64,000 nucleotides of DNA from Sporosarcina sp. ZBG7A (GCF_000813425.1 NZ_JWIB01000019.1:1-64000); one strand, 5' to 3'. Shown: positions 53,369-63,374, counted from the stretch's first letter. Numbers and translations: made by a program. Notes: generated by a model from the sequence alone, not told the origin.

Positions 53369-53461
53369 GTCACAGCTTATTTTCGACTTTCATATCCTGC
53401 CTTACTCTTTAAGAAAAGTCTAACGAGAACTCATATGGTGGTCTTACTCACCAACATTCGC

Positions 53462-53502
53462 AAAAAAACTGCAATCACCAGATCATCTCCGGTAATTGCA
53501 GC
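53462..53502 (-). terminator. Terminator of sstT
   Basis: CTGCAATCACC / CCGGTAATTGCAG imperfect stem, seven Ts on the minus strand, 20 bp after the stop. Confidence 0.85.
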
Positions 53503-53522
53503 TTCTTTTATTTCGATGAACC

Positions 53523-54761
53523 TTAAGATTTCAAAGCAGCAGCGTTACCTACTTTACTTTCCTTATACTCTTTAGCATACTCAGCTGTAGCCGTGAACAA
53601 TACGTCAGTCGATGAGTTCAATGCAGTTTCACAAGAGTCTTGAACAACCCCGATGATAAAGCCTACACCTACAACTTGCATCGCAATCTCATTCGGTACT
53701 CCGAACAAACTACATGCCAGTGGAATCAATAGAAGGGATCCGCCTGCAACTCCTGAAGCACCAGCTGCAGAAACAGCTGCAATGACAGAAAGCAAAAGAG
53801 CTGTCATGAAGTCCACTTGAATATCAAGTGTGTTGACTGCCGCGAGTGTGAGTACAGCGATTGTAACGGCTGCACCCGCCATATTAATCGTAGCCCCTAA
53901 AGGAATGGATACTGCGTACGTATCTTCATCCAAGCCAAGCTCTTCACACAATTTCATATTTACAGGGATGTTTGCAGCTGAACTGCGTGTAAAGAATGCT
54001 GTGAGACCGCTTTCTTTTAACACTCTGAACACTAATGGATATGGATTTCTGCGTATATAGATATAGACGATCAATGGATTCACAACAAGTGCAATGAACA
54101 ACATACAACCCACTAAGATTAAAACGAGTTTTCCGTATACGAGTAAAGCAGAAAGACCAGTTGTTACAATTGCATCAAACACAAGACCCATAATACCAAT
54201 CGGTGCTAGATTGATGACCCATTGTACAACTTTAGTAATTGCATCTGAAAAACTGCCCAACATGTCTTTCGTGTTTTGATTCGCACTTTTTAGTGCAAGA
54301 CCTAGAACAACTGCCCACATTAAAATACCTAGATAGTTCGCATTCAGTAAAGCATCTACTGGATTGGATATCATATTAAAGAGTAACGTTTGAAGAACCT
54401 CGACAATACCTTCAGGTGGAGTAAGTCCTTCCGCTCCTTTAGTCAATGTTAGTGTAACTGGGAATATAAAACTTACTGCGACAGCGACAAACCCTGCGAG
54501 GAGTGTACCAATTGCATAAAGTGCAAGAACCGTTTTCATATTTGTTTTCGTTCCGCGTTTATGCGCAGCAAGTGCGTACATGACTAAAAATAAGACTAGA
54601 ACTGGCGCAACTGCTTTTAATGCACCTACGAATAATGAACCAAAAATAGTGATCCCACTTGCAGCAGGAACTGTTAAGGCTAAAATAATACCAAGAATAA
54701 TACCAATACCAATTCTTTTTACTAGACTAATTCGATTCCATTTAGCAATTAGATTCTTCAT
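53523..54761 (-). CDS. sstT: Sodium/serine-threonine symporter SstT
   Basis: 412 aa from ATG 54761 (AAGGGGG 7 nt upstream). Dicarboxylate/amino acid:cation symporter family, with [15 protein letters not shown], the [10 protein letters not shown] re-entrant loop and [21 protein letters not shown] near the end, which are SstT features. It imports serine and threonine with Na+. Stands alone between terminators. Confidence 0.93.
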   Translation of the reverse strand: MKNLIAKWNRISLVKRIGIGIILGIILALTVPAASGITIFGSLFVGALKAVAPVLVLFLVMYALAAHKRGTKTNMKTVLALYAIGTLLAGFVAVAVSFIFPVTLTLTKGAEGLTPPEGIVEVLQTLLFNMISNPVDALLNANYLGILMWAVVLGLALKSANQNTKDMLGSFSDAITKVVQWVINLAPIGIMGLVFDAIVTTGLSALLVYGKLVLILVGCMLFIALVVNPLIVYIYIRRNPYPLVFRVLKESGLTAFFTRSSAANIPVNMKLCEELGLDEDTYAVSIPLGATINMAGAAVTIAVLTLAAVNTLDIQVDFMTALLLSVIAAVSAAGASGVAGGSLLLIPLACSLFGVPNEIAMQVVGVGFIIGVVQDSCETALNSSTDVLFTATAEYAKEYKESKVGNAAALKS

Positions 54762-54982
54762 AGCTATCCCCCTTAAACTTTTTTCAAACCCCTCCGATAA
54801 AAACGTACATTCGTCCCTTACTACCTGAGTAAACATATGCAAATCTTTCATCAAAGTTGACTGAGGATTAATTTTAACACAAGTTTTTATAATTGAGTAA
54901 TAGTTTTTTACTATCAGAATATTTATGAGTTTTTTTGTAGTATCCTATCTATCATTTATGCGTGTAGAGATAGTTATATACT

Positions 54983-55026
54983 AAAAAAGCTGAAATTACT
55001 ATTTGTTCTTTAGTAATTTCAGCTTA
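54983..55026 (-). terminator. Terminator of the 55.1-kb lipoprotein gene
   Basis: AAGCTGAAATTACTA / TAGTAATTTCAGCTT perfect stem with six Ts on the minus strand. A worn family B arm (55065-55110) lies between it and the stop codon. Confidence 0.85.
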
Positions 55027-55125
55027 TAGGCTTTATAAATCAAAGTGCTGAACCATGCATTTCAGAAAAAATTCCGAACCTTTCCTGAGTTGTGTCGTGC
55101 GAAGGTACAGTTATCTATTCCTCTT

Positions 55126-56286
55126 TCACCGGTCTTCAATCTCCAACACCCTCTCATCGTTCAGTATTAGCGTCCAAACGCTGCGTACTGGTTCATAGCT
55201 CACTTTTTCGATGACAATAAAATCGTTTGCATTCTCCTGAATCGCTTTCTCAACAACTTGTGATTCCGAAAGCATAGCACCTGCAGGGCGATAATCAGGA
55301 AGTATTTCGACGAACTTCGCTGTACCTTGCGCAGGATATGACTCGGCAAGTGCGCCGGTCGCTTCCACTTTTACTCGCTGCCCGACTGTTAGCTGATCGG
55401 CTTCGGGGAATGAATAGCTCACCGCACCTTCTGTTCCTCCTGCGACCAAAAAACTGCCGTTTGAAGTCTCCAAGACAAATCCGCCTTCTTCCACAGGTGT
55501 CTCAGTTCCGAATTTTTTGGGTTTGATAACCGAAGACTGTCCTGGCTCTGCAACCATGCTACCTTCCTGATTAAAATTCAACGCATAATCAGGGAATTGT
55601 TTTTCCAGTTTCTGCTGCTGTTCAGTTTTCAAAAAGTCGTGACCTATTGAAATTTCTCCTGAAATCGTATCTACGGAAACTGAATAGGAACCACGGCCGT
55701 CGAATAGTTCATCCACCGCTTTCGCAACTTTATCTTGCTGAACATATAGTTCATGCTGCGTATGCGGACTGCGGAAAATATAAATCGGTTCCGCCAAGAT
55801 TTCTCCCGCATCGACCTTCTGCTGCAAGATGTCGAGGACCTGTTGCAATCGCGAGTCAGGGTCTTTCAGCCCAATCCAAATCCCCGACTGCGCAGCGCCA
55901 TCCTGCTGATTTTCAAAGAAGAGCACCCCCTCCTTATCAAGTCCTCCATCGGCACCGTACACTTCTTCGACCGCGTTAATTGCAACAGGACCTTCAATCG
56001 CCTGGACCGCCATGTCCTCTTCCAATTCTTTTGACGGGTTCCCGAAATAACCTTCCGTGTAATCCGTACTCGTCAGTTGCTCCTGAGCTATCAAATCGCG
56101 CTGAGACGACTCTTCGACAGACTGTTTCAGTTCTGCAATAATATCACGGCCGCCTACGGTTTTGATCACCCGCCAGCTATCCTGCTTAACGGAACTGGTG
56201 TCTGTTGCCCGGTCAGTCCCCTCTGTTCCGCATCCACCTAGCAATAATGCAATGGTTATGCCAGCCATAAAGATCATATTTCTCAT
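55126..56286 (-). CDS. Lipoprotein with DUF3221-like C-terminal domain
   Basis: 386 aa. Signal MRNMIFMAGITIALLLGGC gives lipobox LLGGC. The middle (100-235) has alpha/beta segments with no known family; residues about 265-330 (FVLETSNGSFLVAGG, LTVGQRVKVEATGAL) look like the DUF3221/YobA OB-type fold. AAAGGAG precedes the ATG. Divergent from the broken DUF3592-like gene. Function unknown. Confidence 0.78.
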   Translation of the reverse strand: MRNMIFMAGITIALLLGGCGTEGTDRATDTSSVKQDSWRVIKTVGGRDIIAELKQSVEESSQRDLIAQEQLTSTDYTEGYFGNPSKELEEDMAVQAIEGPVAINAVEEVYGADGGLDKEGVLFFENQQDGAAQSGIWIGLKDPDSRLQQVLDILQQKVDAGEILAEPIYIFRSPHTQHELYVQQDKVAKAVDELFDGRGSYSVSVDTISGEISIGHDFLKTEQQQKLEKQFPDYALNFNQEGSMVAEPGQSSVIKPKKFGTETPVEEGGFVLETSNGSFLVAGGTEGAVSYSFPEADQLTVGQRVKVEATGALAESYPAQGTAKFVEILPDYRPAGAMLSESQVVEKAIQENANDFIVIEKVSYEPVRSVWTLILNDERVLEIEDR

Positions 56287-56423
56287 CGTTCAGTCTCCTT
56301 TGACAAGTTAGACGGCGGTGGTGGTGGAATGTTACAGTTTTAAGCATTCAAACAATTTGAGTCCTGTTCATCCGGTAAGCAATCCGCTACGATAAGGGTA
56401 ATCAGCATTCGGGAGTGTGGCAA

Positions 56424-57384
56424 ATGGAGAGGATAAAAGAAATTGCTGGACTCGCAGCCGTCACGTTACTGTTAAGCTTGCTGACGTGGGGGCTGGCGTC
56501 GTCCTACCTGGAAGAATTCAACTTATTCTCAGCAGATCCGACGTCAGTGACGGTTACTGAAAAGACAGGAGCGAAGGGATTATTCACGCCACCCTTATAT
56601 TACGTGAGGGTCATACTGCCGAACGGTAAAGAATCACAGAATCTCAACCGATTTCTAAAAGGCAGATGATGGAGATCGAGAAGGTTGATTCACTAGGTGG
56701 GTACTCATCAGGTCCGTCTGATTTTTCGACGATACACGATATTATCATGGACAGTATCTTTTACTCGGCCGGTATTCTCATCCTAGGGTTTTTTTGCGTT
56801 CTGTTGCCTGATCGCAACGGTGCTTTCCATTCCAGCACTGGATCGGTTGGAGCAAAATAGATCATACAAGCGAAACGTGAAACGCAAACGGATGAAACGG
56901 AAGAAACCGGAGAAAGAAGGAAAAGGCTGGGGGATCGTAAGTGTTATACTTCTGTTTTTTTTATTCTTCTTAGGGCGTTTTGGTTGGAACTTGATACGAA
57001 AATTTCTGCCGTTCGGAAAGACGGACACAGATGCCATGATCTTTGACCGATATTCAGATGTCACCTACCGCAAATACCAAGACTCGATTTGTAAACTGAC
57101 CGTTTCCTTCGAAAATCAGGCTGGACAAAATATCCAGGTTATCAAAAATGTCACACGGACACTTACCAGCAATACGATATTGGAGACAACTGCCGATCAC
57201 TTTCAACCATGCAAATCCTAACGATGTGTTTGTCCAGGCCACTTCTATCAAGGACGCGTTCCAGCTGGCCATGACCTGGGAATCATTCGTCTACGGAGTG
57301 CTATTGGCTGTCAGCGCTTTTGTGGGATGGGCGTTCTATGATAGCCGGCTGAAGAAAAAGTGGCAGAAGAGTCGGGACCAATAA
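56424..57384 (+). pseudogene. Frameshifted paralogue of the DUF3592-like protein
   Basis: Starts at ATG 56424 (GGAGTG upstream) as MERIKEIAGLAAVTLLLSLL, matching the intact protein at 27417-28394. Three frameshifts break it: near 56655, at a T7 run (56789-56795, one T too many compared with the intact gene) and near 57160. Pieces still recognisable include FSTIHDIIMDSIFY, KFLPFGKTDTDAMIFDRYS and FVGWAFYDSRLKKKW. It is a decayed second copy, more worn than the SLH pair. Confidence 0.88.
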
Positions 57385-57474
57385 AATCCTTATAGTGTAC
57401 CTGGTAACTTTGAAACAGTTCCAAATCTTGTCTGATAATAAACGATTTATTATTGAAAAGTATGATGGCGGTTT

Positions 57475-57519
57475 AAAAAGGCTACCAGAAAAAGTCAATG
57501 TGACTTTCCCCAATAGCCC
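57475..57519 (-). terminator. Terminator of the serine hydrolase gene
   Basis: Minus strand GGGCTA...TAGCC with inner AAAGTCA/TGACTTT, followed by TTTTTAAA. Confidence 0.65.
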
Positions 57520-57533
57520 TAAGTACGTTCTTT

Positions 57534-58568
57534 TTATATTTTCAACTCTAGTACTCCCTCAATCTCCTTCAACATCTCAAACGCACCTTCAGATTTATTG
57601 GAGCACACGACAATCATCGCTTCTTCTTTAGGTACATAAACGGCGCGGAAGTTGACGCCGGGGTCGTAACCCATTTGGATATATTTGACGACGTTAAGTA
57701 GTGTGTCTACTGCCATGTAGCCGCCATATCCGTAATAGATCAGCCTGTCTTCATTTACTACTTCACGTGGTTTCAGTAGATTCGCGGTCACTTCTTCTGA
57801 CAGCAACTCGTTCGTTTTCAGTGCTTGCCAGAACTTAGCCATGTCTGAAACAGTTGTGTAAGCCCCGCCATCTGGTCCACCTTTAGCTGGTAGTGAGTAG
57901 ATGTTAGTTTTCCAAGAGCCATCTTCATGTTCAATGTAACCAAGCGCTGTTCGTGCAGGCAATCGATCCATCTCGAAGTATCCTGAGTCTTGCATGTCTG
58001 CTTTTAGGAAGATCCGATCTTCTACAAATTCAGTAAAGCTGATCTTAGCTACGTGCTCGATGATGAGTCCTAGTAAAATGTAGCCTGAATTGTTGTACTG
58101 AAACGGGCTACCAGGTTCTGCTTGCATTGGTTCATGTTGAAAAAGCGGCAGGAAGTCCTTTGGTGAACGCACGTTATAAGCTGGACGACTTTCCCACAGT
58201 TCTTCGTAATCTTCCATGACGTCTTCATTGAAATAGTCAGGTATCCCCGATGTATGCGTCAGTAGCTGGTGAATCGTAATCTCGCTGTTGAAATGAGGAG
58301 ATTCAAGATCGACGCAATCGATTAGTTTCGAGTCGAACGTTACCTTCCCTTCTTCAACAAGCATGCAAATTGCGGTTGCTGTGAAGATCTTGCAGCCGGA
58401 AGCAATTGAAAAACGTGTGTTAAGCTGATTCTCTACTTTGTCTGACCAGTTTGAGTATCCGTGGCTACCTGTGATGATGTTATCCCCTTTCCGACCATAA
58501 AAGGCACCGGAAAAAGAGAGTTCCTTTTGCTTTTCATCCAAATACGTTGAAATGTTTTCTGTATTCAT
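57534..58568 (-). CDS. Beta-lactamase-family serine hydrolase
   Basis: 344 aa, class C beta-lactamase/DD-peptidase fold without signal peptide. SxxK is SIASGCK (near 55-61), the tyrosine motif FQYNNSGYILLG (about 157-168), and LLTHTSGIPDY is the usual early loop. The absence of a signal suggests a cytoplasmic esterase or peptidase rather than a resistance enzyme. CAGGAGG precedes the ATG. The stump at 1649-1770 is from a relative. Confidence 0.9.
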   Translation of the reverse strand: MNTENISTYLDEKQKELSFSGAFYGRKGDNIITGSHGYSNWSDKVENQLNTRFSIASGCKIFTATAICMLVEEGKVTFDSKLIDCVDLESPHFNSEITIHQLLTHTSGIPDYFNEDVMEDYEELWESRPAYNVRSPKDFLPLFQHEPMQAEPGSPFQYNNSGYILLGLIIEHVAKISFTEFVEDRIFLKADMQDSGYFEMDRLPARTALGYIEHEDGSWKTNIYSLPAKGGPDGGAYTTVSDMAKFWQALKTNELLSEEVTANLLKPREVVNEDRLIYYGYGGYMAVDTLLNVVKYIQMGYDPGVNFRAVYVPKEEAMIVVCSNKSEGAFEMLKEIEGVLELKI

Positions 58569-58782
58569 AGTGATTCCTCCTGGATTCCTTATTTTTTGTT
58601 GTATTGCTCGTTAAAAGGAACCCAATTATGTTGTTCATACCATATAACGAATCATATGAATTCACTCCCTGCCGATTAACGTTACTGCCATTTTACAAGA
58701 GACGAATAATCGTTTCAATTATATTCTGAATATTAATCTCACTGTTTCATTACTCATATGCTTCAGCTATTTCGAACAAAGG

Positions 58783-59703
58783 TTATTCCTTAAATAGATG
58801 CTTCTTATGCCACTTCAAATAAGGTTTATTCTTCTCGGTTCTATTCACTCGCAACTTTGCATGAAGACCATACTTGTTGTAATCCTCTTCAGGGATGCTT
58901 GCTGATATATGAATCTTCCCTTGTCCATCAAATGAAATAAGACCATTGTTATACAAAGCATTATGGTTGCGACAAAGTAAGATTCCGTTGTTGGGATCAA
59001 TACGCTCATTGTTGGTGCTGTCTTTCCATGGTTTTGCGTAGCTTGCCTGAAGCAGTTCGGGCAACTCGATGTCGCAAAGTGCGCATTTATCGTTCCAAAG
59101 TGGCATGAGTTCGTTTCGGAATCGCTGGTGGCCAAGTCGGACTTTCGTTTTTGCTTCTGCTTCGGTTTCAGCGAGGATTGGAGTGAGGAAATCGTGCTCC
59201 GTTTTTCGCACGGTTCCCATTACGAATTCCAATTGCTCTTCATCGATTTCGTAAATGTTCAAGTCGCTTATGAGCTCGACAAGTTTAATGGTGAGTTCAT
59301 CGTTGCACGGATATAGATAGCCCTGATTCCCATTGGCGTTTTCCTGAAACGGTGAATACTTTACAGGCAGAAGTGGGAGAATCTCATCGAAAACATTTAT
59401 GATTGTCAATGGCTTATCAAATTCATAGTAATCTGCCTCTACTAGATAGCCTTTATCGTTTTCATTGCCTGGTAGATGAATTGGGGTTGGCTTTCGTTCT
59501 TCCCTGTATCCGGTTTTCGCTATACTGATTGCGACAATATCCCCTTTTACGTAATGGAAAATACGATCACCCTCATTGACTTCTTTCATCCGTTCCCAGA
59601 AATGCTGGACATTTCCGGCACTGTCTTGTTGCAAGGACCAGAGAATTCCTAATTCTTTCTCTTCGTGATAAGTACGTCCTTGCATCACTATGTAACTTTG
59701 CAT
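58783..59703 (-). CDS. EVE-like/HNH endonuclease
   Basis: 306 aa. Residues 1-70 look like an EVE/PUA-type reader (YIVMQGRTYHEEKELGILW, GDRIFHYVKGDIVAISI), the domain that binds modified bases. The C-terminal 110 residues are an HNH nuclease: CALCDIELPELLQASYAKPW and NNGILLCRNHNALYNNGLI. The fusion suggests a modification-dependent (type IV) restriction enzyme. AGGAGTG precedes the ATG. It lies 9 kb from the type I island and stands alone. Confidence 0.82.
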   Translation of the reverse strand: MQSYIVMQGRTYHEEKELGILWSLQQDSAGNVQHFWERMKEVNEGDRIFHYVKGDIVAISIAKTGYREERKPTPIHLPGNENDKGYLVEADYYEFDKPLTIINVFDEILPLLPVKYSPFQENANGNQGYLYPCNDELTIKLVELISDLNIYEIDEEQLEFVMGTVRKTEHDFLTPILAETEAEAKTKVRLGHQRFRNELMPLWNDKCALCDIELPELLQASYAKPWKDSTNNERIDPNNGILLCRNHNALYNNGLISFDGQGKIHISASIPEEDYNKYGLHAKLRVNRTEKNKPYLKWHKKHLFKE

Positions 59704-59941
59704 ATGGTGTCACTCCTTTACGAACTGGTGCATGTTCAACTACTTTAATCATAGCTGTTAATGAAGGAAGTTGCATCTTTAGGCGTTGAGATTCCCATGC
59801 AACTTTACGTTTGAATTTGGTGTAGGAAATTTCCGAACTGTGGTATTCTGGTTCTAATACAAATCGGATACACTCGGGTGAATACTAATGGATTTTATAG
59901 GAAATAAGTGAGTTAACCAGCAAAAAGGGAGGAGGAAGAAC

Positions 59942-60391
59942 ATGGACAAGGAATTAATCAACACGTTGAAATACGTCTTGGATGACGCTCTCCAGCCTAT
60001 ACATCATCGTTTAGATAGGATGGATCAACGCTTTGATGGGTTGGATCACCGTCTTGATGGAATGGATCATCGTCTCGATGGGATGGATAACAAGTTTGAT
60101 GGGATGAATAAGAAGTTTGATGGAATGGATAACAAGTTTGATGGGTTGGACCAACGTATTGGTGGTTTGGAAGTCGAGCTAAAAGAGTTTCGTTCAGAAA
60201 CGAATACTGCTCTTCAACTTATTCAAAGTGGACAGCGGGGCACGCGTGAAGAAATGACGCAGCGTTTTAATGAGACCCGTGAAGGATTCCAAAGAATAGA
60301 AGCAGATTTTAAGTTCGTGAATCATAAGACCGCGGATCATGAATTAAAATTTAATCGTCTAGAAAATGAATCGAAAGAAAATCGTCAATAA
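59942..60391 (+). CDS. Coiled-coil protein with heptad tandem repeats
   Basis: 149 aa. From about residue 24 to 76 a seven-residue unit (DGMDxxF/L, for example LDGMDHRLDGMDNKFDGMNK) occurs seven or eight times, encoded by 21-bp tandem repeats. A non-repeated helical part (RSETNTALQLIQSGQRGTRE) follows. All of it should form a long coiled coil. No signal peptide. GGGAGGAGG precedes the ATG. Function unknown; copy number may vary between strains. Confidence 0.85.
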   Translation: MDKELINTLKYVLDDALQPIHHRLDRMDQRFDGLDHRLDGMDHRLDGMDNKFDGMNKKFDGMDNKFDGLDQRIGGLEVELKEFRSETNTALQLIQSGQRGTREEMTQRFNETREGFQRIEADFKFVNHKTADHELKFNRLENESKENRQ

Positions 60392-60429
60392 CGTTTTTCA
60401 AGGATCCATTTTAATTCAATGTGTTAAGG

Positions 60430-60464
60430 CCGAATCTGTCAATATGAACAGATTCGGTCTTTTC
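60430..60464 (+). terminator. Terminator of the coiled-coil gene
   Basis: CCGAATCTGT / ACAGATTCGG perfect 10-bp stem, then TCTTTTC. Between it and 60655 a stopless 50-codon frame (KGKTIIVDDEHLFKKALEYD) is visible but lacks a start. Confidence 0.85.
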
Positions 60465-60655
60465 GTATTCTCTGTATACCATACAATCTAGAAAAACTCG
60501 TCAAAATGACTCAAAAGGCAAAACCATCATTGTAGACGATGAACATTTATTCAAAAAAGCCTTGGAATACGACTGTACTTTCTGTTTCAGTATTAATAAT
60601 CAAACTACGGGCATACCAGAATAGATTGACTACAACTTCTATACTGGAGGTTATT

Positions 60656-61603
60656 ATGAAACAATTTGTTCTATTGGTGTTTGTAATAATAGTTTGCTTA
60701 GCTATCATAATTGTTGGCAATGAAAAAAATCCCGCTTTAAAAGAAACCATGATGGCGACAGACGCTGGAACTGATGTTTCTACAAAAGCAATCCAATCCT
60801 ATGCAAAGGAGTATGAAATAAAGCCTATCGATGCGAAGATTGACCGGGTGTGGAAGGCCATTCCAGGATACAACGGTTTGACTGTCGACATCGAGAAGTC
60901 CTATCAAAAAATGTTAGATAACAACAATTTCAATACTGAACATCTCGTCTTTAAAGAGGTTTCCCCAAAAGTTCATCTAGAGGATCTTCCCCCTTCACCT
61001 ATTTACAAAGGCAATCCTGAAAAGCCGCTAGTCGCGTTATTAATCAATGTTGCATGGGGCGAGGAGCATATTCCAAATATGTTAAAAACGTTTAAAGAGT
61101 CTAATGTAAAGGCTACTTTTTTCTTTGATGGCAGTTGGGTGAAACAGAACCCCGACATTTTAACAATGATTAGTCTTGAGGGACATGAGATCGGTAATCA
61201 CGCTTATAGTCATCCTGATCTCGCTAATCGTTCCCGTGAAGAAACATGGATTGAATTAGAGAAAACAAATGAGGTCATTGAAGCGACATTGGGCGTAAAA
61301 CCGAAGTGGTTTGCACCGCCAAGCGGGAGTTTTAATCAGGTGACTATTGACGTTGCACATGAACTGAAGATGAACACCATCCTTTGGACGACGGACACGG
61401 TCGACTGGAAAAAACCAGATACGTCTGAGATGGTCTCTCGAGTTTTATCAGATATTGAAAATGGCTCCATGGTACTTATGCATCCCACAAAACCAACTTC
61501 CGAGGGGCTAGCTGCAATAATTGAAGGAATAAAAAAGAAAGGAATTCATTTAGGTACGGTTAGTGATTTAATGAGTGAAAAACGGGGGGATTCATACAAA
61601 TAG
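60656..61603 (+). CDS. YlxY-type polysaccharide deacetylase-like protein
   Basis: 315 aa from ATG 60656 (TGGAGG 6 nt upstream). Signal/anchor QFVLLVFVIIVCLAIIIVG, then a NodB domain. Metal histidines are kept in HEIGNHAYSHPDL, and WFAPPSGSF and SMVLMHPT are present. The first motif, normally TFDDG with the catalytic aspartates, reads LLINVAWGEEH, as I recall for B. subtilis YlxY. It may be a non-catalytic sporulation-related wall protein. Confidence 0.85.
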   Translation: MKQFVLLVFVIIVCLAIIIVGNEKNPALKETMMATDAGTDVSTKAIQSYAKEYEIKPIDAKIDRVWKAIPGYNGLTVDIEKSYQKMLDNNNFNTEHLVFKEVSPKVHLEDLPPSPIYKGNPEKPLVALLINVAWGEEHIPNMLKTFKESNVKATFFFDGSWVKQNPDILTMISLEGHEIGNHAYSHPDLANRSREETWIELEKTNEVIEATLGVKPKWFAPPSGSFNQVTIDVAHELKMNTILWTTDTVDWKKPDTSEMVSRVLSDIENGSMVLMHPTKPTSEGLAAIIEGIKKKGIHLGTVSDLMSEKRGDSYK

Positions 61604-61725
61604 TACCTATGAACACAATTTTCGTGATTGGTGAGAAACTGCTTATGAGTGCTGTAATTAACCGTGTAATAGTCTAACGCCTATTAATTATTAATGGAGT
61701 TTTTGAAAGTCCAATCATTAAATGA

Positions 61726-62451
61726 TTAATGGGCGTCATTCATATATAGATTGTAAAGAATTCGAGCACCGTCCATACAGTCAGCGTAGAGCTTTCTGAC
61801 TTCCGAATCGGTACATAATTTGATGTAACTTTCATCTTCCAAAATTCGAATTACCGGTTTCATTTCATAATAATATTGAGGGTCCGGATTGTCAGTATGC
61901 AGTAATCCTTTGTACGTTTCCAAAAGAATGACATAGGTGTGTTCGAGTAATCGATAGTCACATTTCAATTTTTCTTGTGTGTAAAATCGTTTAATCTCAA
62001 GTGCGAACGATTTGCTGTCTTGAAAGTAAATTGGCGTAGCAGGTGAATAATAATAGTTCTGATTGTTGTACTGACGTTTTTCGATATGCAGTCTGTGCCA
62101 CTGGGACACTTCTTTATAGTTTGCACCCAGTACTTTGTACATGCTCGATACGGTGCTGAAAGGCTGATTAGAGACATAATTAAAAATTGCAGCATTCTCT
62201 TCAATATCATCTATTGTCGTAATTGAACACCAACATATGTAGTTATTGTCCACCGTTCCGAGGATGCATACTTGTTGATCAGCACTAATATAAACGTCAA
62301 ATGAAATTTCTCTATCACTAATATCGTAGTTAGGCAGGACTGCATTTTGTAGTGATATCATATTATGTGTTTTCATACTCATTCTCCAGTTTGTATGGGA
62401 TGACTCCGATTTAATTAATCGTTCTCTTATACTTTCGGAGGTTACTTCCAT
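61726..62451 (-). CDS. Hypothetical protein coupled to HD-GYP gene
   Basis: 241 aa, cytoplasmic, rich in tyrosine (NYYYSPATPIYF, DPQYYYEMKP) and not recognised. Its ATG overlaps the HD-GYP stop by 10 nt (ATGGAAGTAA), so the two are coupled. It may be an input or target of the phosphodiesterase. A worn family A half (about 61601-61650) lies beyond its stop. Confidence 0.7.
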   Translation of the reverse strand: MEVTSESIRERLIKSESSHTNWRMSMKTHNMISLQNAVLPNYDISDREISFDVYISADQQVCILGTVDNNYICWCSITTIDDIEENAAIFNYVSNQPFSTVSSMYKVLGANYKEVSQWHRLHIEKRQYNNQNYYYSPATPIYFQDSKSFALEIKRFYTQEKLKCDYRLLEHTYVILLETYKGLLHTDNPDPQYYYEMKPVIRILEDESYIKLCTDSEVRKLYADCMDGARILYNLYMNDAH

Positions 62452-63374
62452 CTATTTTGCTTTTTCTCCAGCACAGCAAGGAATGCATCCACAGCTTTCG
62501 GATTGAACTGTGTTCCCCTACCCGCCACTAGTTCTTGAATAGCATCTTTGGTGGGTAATGCTTTTTTGTAAGCACGTTCCGTTGTCATTGCGTCAAACGA
62601 ATCTACAACGCTAACAATCGATGCTTCCAGTGATATCTCGTCACCCTTCAGTCCAAAGGGATACCCTTTACCGTCATACCGTTCGTGATGTTGTTCTACA
62701 ATGAAGGCTGATTTCCTTAGCATGTCCACTTTGTGATTACGCATCATTTTAGCACCCTCAATTGTATGAGCTTTCATAATATCCCATTCTTCAGCTGTCA
62801 ATGACCCTGGCTTGTTAAGTATTTCTAAAGGCACCGTGAGTTTACCAATGTCATGAAAATAAGCTCCCCATCTTAGTGTCTGCAAAAGATTCTTCGGCAT
62901 ATCGAGTTCCGTCCATACTTCAATAGAGTAGTTCTTGATTCGATTGCAGTGCATATATGTATAGCCGTCCAGTTTTTCAATTGCATCCGCTTCTTCTTGT
63001 AAAACTTGTGTTTCAAAAAAGTCAGGTTCGAAAATTTCAACTGTGGTTTTAATAAGTATTTCCGCATCCGACAAAGCGTGAAATAAAATAATTTTTTCAT
63101 ACTGTGATGCGTCAATGGTTTCTCCCAGTTGAAAATCACGACGTATTCCTTCATATAATATTTCAACAGTTCCATTTAAAAGCGTATATTTTTCAACTAC
63201 TCCAACATCTGTATCTAAGTTAAATTGAACCCATAAATTTTCTCCTTTGTGTAACGAATACAACGCATTGGATAATCCTTCCCATTGCCCGAGTAAGATC
63301 ACATCCGCATACCCCAGATGAAGTTCGGGATACCCTTTTTCATCATAATTTCTGTACGATCGATTGTTCGACAT
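62442..63374 (-). CDS. HD-GYP domain phosphodiesterase
   Basis: 310 aa. The N-terminal 125 residues are an unassigned sensor-like part. The HD-GYP domain has YMHCNRIKNY, the HD pair in YFHDIGKLTVP, KAHTIEGAKMM, EQHHERYDGKGYP (GYP motif) and VDSFDAMTTERAY. Such enzymes degrade cyclic di-GMP (or related dinucleotides) with a metal centre. GGGGGG lies before the ATG. No membrane segment is visible. Confidence 0.92.
   Translation of the reverse strand: MSNNRSYRNYDEKGYPELHLGYADVILLGQWEGLSNALYSLHKGENLWVQFNLDTDVGVVEKYTLLNGTVEILYEGIRRDFQLGETIDASQYEKIILFHALSDAEILIKTTVEIFEPDFFETQVLQEEADAIEKLDGYTYMHCNRIKNYSIEVWTELDMPKNLLQTLRWGAYFHDIGKLTVPLEILNKPGSLTAEEWDIMKAHTIEGAKMMRNHKVDMLRKSAFIVEQHHERYDGKGYPFGLKGDEISLEASIVSVVDSFDAMTTERAYKKALPTKDAIQELVAGRGTQFNPKAVDAFLAVLEKKQNRWK

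Noticed and set aside
59942-60391. Tandem 21-bp repeats suggesting a CRISPR-like array
   Set aside because: The repeats are contiguous without spacers and encode a regular heptad in a well-initiated gene.
60480-60655. Frame reading KGKTIIVDDEHLFKKALEYD
   Set aside because: No start, no recognisable homology and it ends just before the deacetylase ribosome site; evidence too thin to annotate.
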